DNA of 64,000 nt from Nitrospirota bacterium (GTDB lineage: Bacteria > Nitrospirota > Leptospirillia > Leptospirillales > Leptospirillaceae), in contig JAMCWM010000036.1 in NCBI GenBank assembly GCA_023481175.1, forward strand, positions 1 to 64,000, read 5' to 3'. The position numbers and the translations under genes are program-made. Of the stretch, positions 62,656-64,000 are shown one piece after another; the stretch's first letter is position 1; each line of letters opens with the position of its first letter. The notes beneath the pieces are model-generated. The model saw only the letters and a program-made list of their open reading frames with translations, had not been told where the DNA came from and did not search any database.

Positions 62656-63534
62656 TCAGATCATCCTTCTGCGCAAAAGATCGACGAACTGTTGCGCCGT
62701 TCGTCCGGATCGTGATCCCCTGTCTCTCGAAAAACGTTGGGCCTGGGTCAGGATCAGAAGAACCGGATCTTCCGGAATGGCTGGAACCTCTTGGGTTGCC
62801 TTTTGCCAGTCTGTCCAGAGGGAAAGCCAGTTGTCGGGAACGAAGGAAAGGAGTTTTGTCGAGGTGGCCTTTGAGAGAATGAGACGGAAATAGGTTTCCT
62901 GATCGGGTTCATCGAAGAAGAGTGTCAGGCCAAAACGGTCGTAGAGCGCCAGTGCGTCGTCCCTGGTCTCCTGGGGATGCAGGGCATCCGAGAGGCCTTG
63001 CCGGGATTCCGAGACCAGGTGGCGGATATTGGACGTGACGATCAGTGCCACATTGACGGGAGATGCCATGATCCCTCCGTCCAGAATGGCCTTCATCTGC
63101 CGAAAGGAGTCGTCTTCCTCCCCAAAGGCCAGGTCGTCCAGGAGAACGATAAAAAGTTGTGGAAAGGTAGAAAGGAGATCGATCAGGGGAGCGAGATAAT
63201 CGATCCCGGGCTTGTCGACCTGGAGGAGGCGAAGAGGTTCCGATTCCTTCTTCCTGATATTCCATTCATTCCAAAGAGCGGCCACAGTGGACGTTTTCCC
63301 TGTCCCCCGATGGCCGTAGAGAAGAGTCGGAAGGGGAGGAAGATCATGGGAAAAGCCGTCAAGATTTCTGCGGAGAGAATCAATGGCGGGTTCGCGTCCG
63401 AGAAGATCCTCCGGAAGAAGTTTTCGTGGATGATGGATCGGGAAAAGAAAGGGGGTTCGTCCGGGGGGAGCTGCGAAGCGAAATGCCTCATTGTGGCCGG
63501 ACAGCACCTCGCCCCAGGAATTGCCATCAAACAT
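62656..63534 (-). CDS. DUF815-type AAA+ ATPase
   Basis: A 292-residue protein. LLGREPAIDSLRRN, Walker A GHRGTGKT (74-81), Walker B LFIVLLDDLAF and the sensor IVTSN belong to the DUF815 group of AAA proteins of unknown role. The ATG at 63534 overlaps the stop of the LON-domain gene by 8 bases and has no ribosome site of its own, so it depends on translation of that gene. Confidence 0.83.
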   Translation of the reverse strand: MFDGNSWGEVLSGHNEAFRFAAPPGRTPFLFPIHHPRKLLPEDLLGREPAIDSLRRNLDGFSHDLPPLPTLLYGHRGTGKTSTVAALWNEWNIRKKESEPLRLLQVDKPGIDYLAPLIDLLSTFPQLFIVLLDDLAFGEEDDSFRQMKAILDGGIMASPVNVALIVTSNIRHLVSESRQGLSDALHPQETRDDALALYDRFGLTLFFDEPDQETYFRLILSKATSTKLLSFVPDNWLSLWTDWQKATQEVPAIPEDPVLLILTQAQRFSRDRGSRSGRTAQQFVDLLRRRMI

Positions 63535-64000
63535 CGAAAAAGAAATCGCTCGCCCCGTTTTTTTCCTTTTCGGGGGCCACATCCGTTTCGAATGAGATTT
63601 TTTTGAACAGGAGCAAATCATAGAGTCGCCCCGCCTGGGTTCGGATATCGGGAGCCTCCAGAAGGAATTGGCGTTCGGTTGCGGTAAATGGAAGGAATGC
63701 CGACCAGTGATGAAGAAGCGAGATAGGCTCCCGAGCGGACTCCTGAATCCAGGCAAGCTCGGAAGTCAGATCCCACTGGACCAGGACCTCGTTGACCACC
63801 GAGCGGATCCTGTCAAGGTCCGACTGGGCCAGCGGCCATCGGTTCTCGGGGCGCAGGACCGAGACGAGGGCCGTTCTCCAGGATGGGTGGTCCAGTTCTT
63901 CTTCGATGTCGAAGGTCGAGATTCCGAGCAGGGTGATATAGTAACGGCCATCAGGCAGTCTGTTGCTTTGCACGATCTTTCCGAGGGTTCCCCTGCGTTC
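63527..64000 (-). CDS. LON substrate-binding domain protein (5' end outside window)
   Basis: The visible 157 residues are the C-terminal part. RRGTLGKIVQSNRLPDGRYYITLLGISTFDIEEE is the typical LON N-terminal-domain strand-loop, followed by a helical half ending before an acidic/basic tail. No protease or AAA domain follows before the stop, so it is a stand-alone LAN-type protein. The frame is open to base 64000; an internal GTG at 63973 is not the true start since homology extends beyond it. Confidence 0.72.
   Translation of the reverse strand, partial: ERRGTLGKIVQSNRLPDGRYYITLLGISTFDIEEELDHPSWRTALVSVLRPENRWPLAQSDLDRIRSVVNEVLVQWDLTSELAWIQESAREPISLLHHWSAFLPFTATERQFLLEAPDIRTQAGRLYDLLLFKKISFETDVAPEKEKNGASDFFFDV

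Overview
The window reads as chromosomal DNA of a Gram-negative, diderm, probably autotrophic bacterium. An LptD outer-membrane protein, lipoproteins and a lytic transglycosylase show the diderm envelope. A beta-carbonic anhydrase and a b6-type cytochrome bc complex with a multihaem cytochrome c and a GltD-like flavin/iron-sulfur protein fit a chemolithoautotroph. The best guess is a Leptospirillum-like member of the Nitrospirota; this is inference from gene content and style, and no database was consulted. The DNA is moderately GC-rich, densely coding and rich in ATGA/GTGA/TTGA start-stop overlaps. There is no sign of phage, insertion sequences, CRISPR or plasmid functions.

Layout. 1-5.2 kb: tRNA-Arg, carbonic anhydrase, an EAL phosphodiesterase, an orphan B12-type radical SAM protein, and a set of small membrane proteins with a DUF420 member. 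5.2-18.7 kb: one chain of overlapping genes on the plus strand, NUDIX - ferredoxin - PAS/sigma-54 activator - trpEGDCFBA - accD - folC - lptD. 18.7-20.4 kb: nadK and an M14-type deacylase, minus strand. 20.8-26.3 kb: an energy-conversion operon with a GltD-like FAD/FeS oxidoreductase, Rieske protein, cytochrome b (b6-like with the haem-ci cysteine), a subunit-IV-like protein, a one-helix protein and a tetrahaem cytochrome c. 26.4-34.9 kb: ABC-2 exporter, YajQ, SppA, glycerate kinase, a MidA-type methyltransferase and small exported proteins including a monohaem cytochrome. 34.9-37.7 kb: MFS transporter, CBS protein, TsaE, HIT protein. 38.5-46.8 kb: pyrimidine operon pyrR-pyrB-pyrC-carA-(radical SAM)-carB behind a PyrR-type RNA hairpin. 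46.9-49 kb: greA, a 40-residue membrane peptide, a zinc-ribbon protein behind a sigma-54 promoter, an A-type Fe-S carrier, a transglycosylase. 49-52 kb: GGDEF cyclase and a lipoamide-dehydrogenase-like flavoprotein. 52-55.4 kb: glnA behind an attenuator-like hairpin, then a NifA-like activator. 55.4-64 kb, minus strand: aspS, DUF5069, an RluB-like pseudouridine synthase with a perfect 165-bp tandem repeat, guaA, guaB, a DUF815 ATPase and a LON-domain protein cut by the window edge.

How it fits together. Most of the window is biosynthesis (tryptophan, pyrimidine, guanine, glutamine, folate, fatty acid) plus envelope assembly. Three signals stand out: the bc complex fused at operon level to a soluble NAD(P)H-type flavoprotein, which could couple quinol oxidation or reverse electron flow to NAD(P); two sigma-54 activators together with one clear sigma-54 promoter on a conserved-looking zinc-ribbon gene; and RNA-level control of the pyr and probably gln operons. 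A small gene hidden between the Rieske and cytochrome b genes appears to carry a frameshift.
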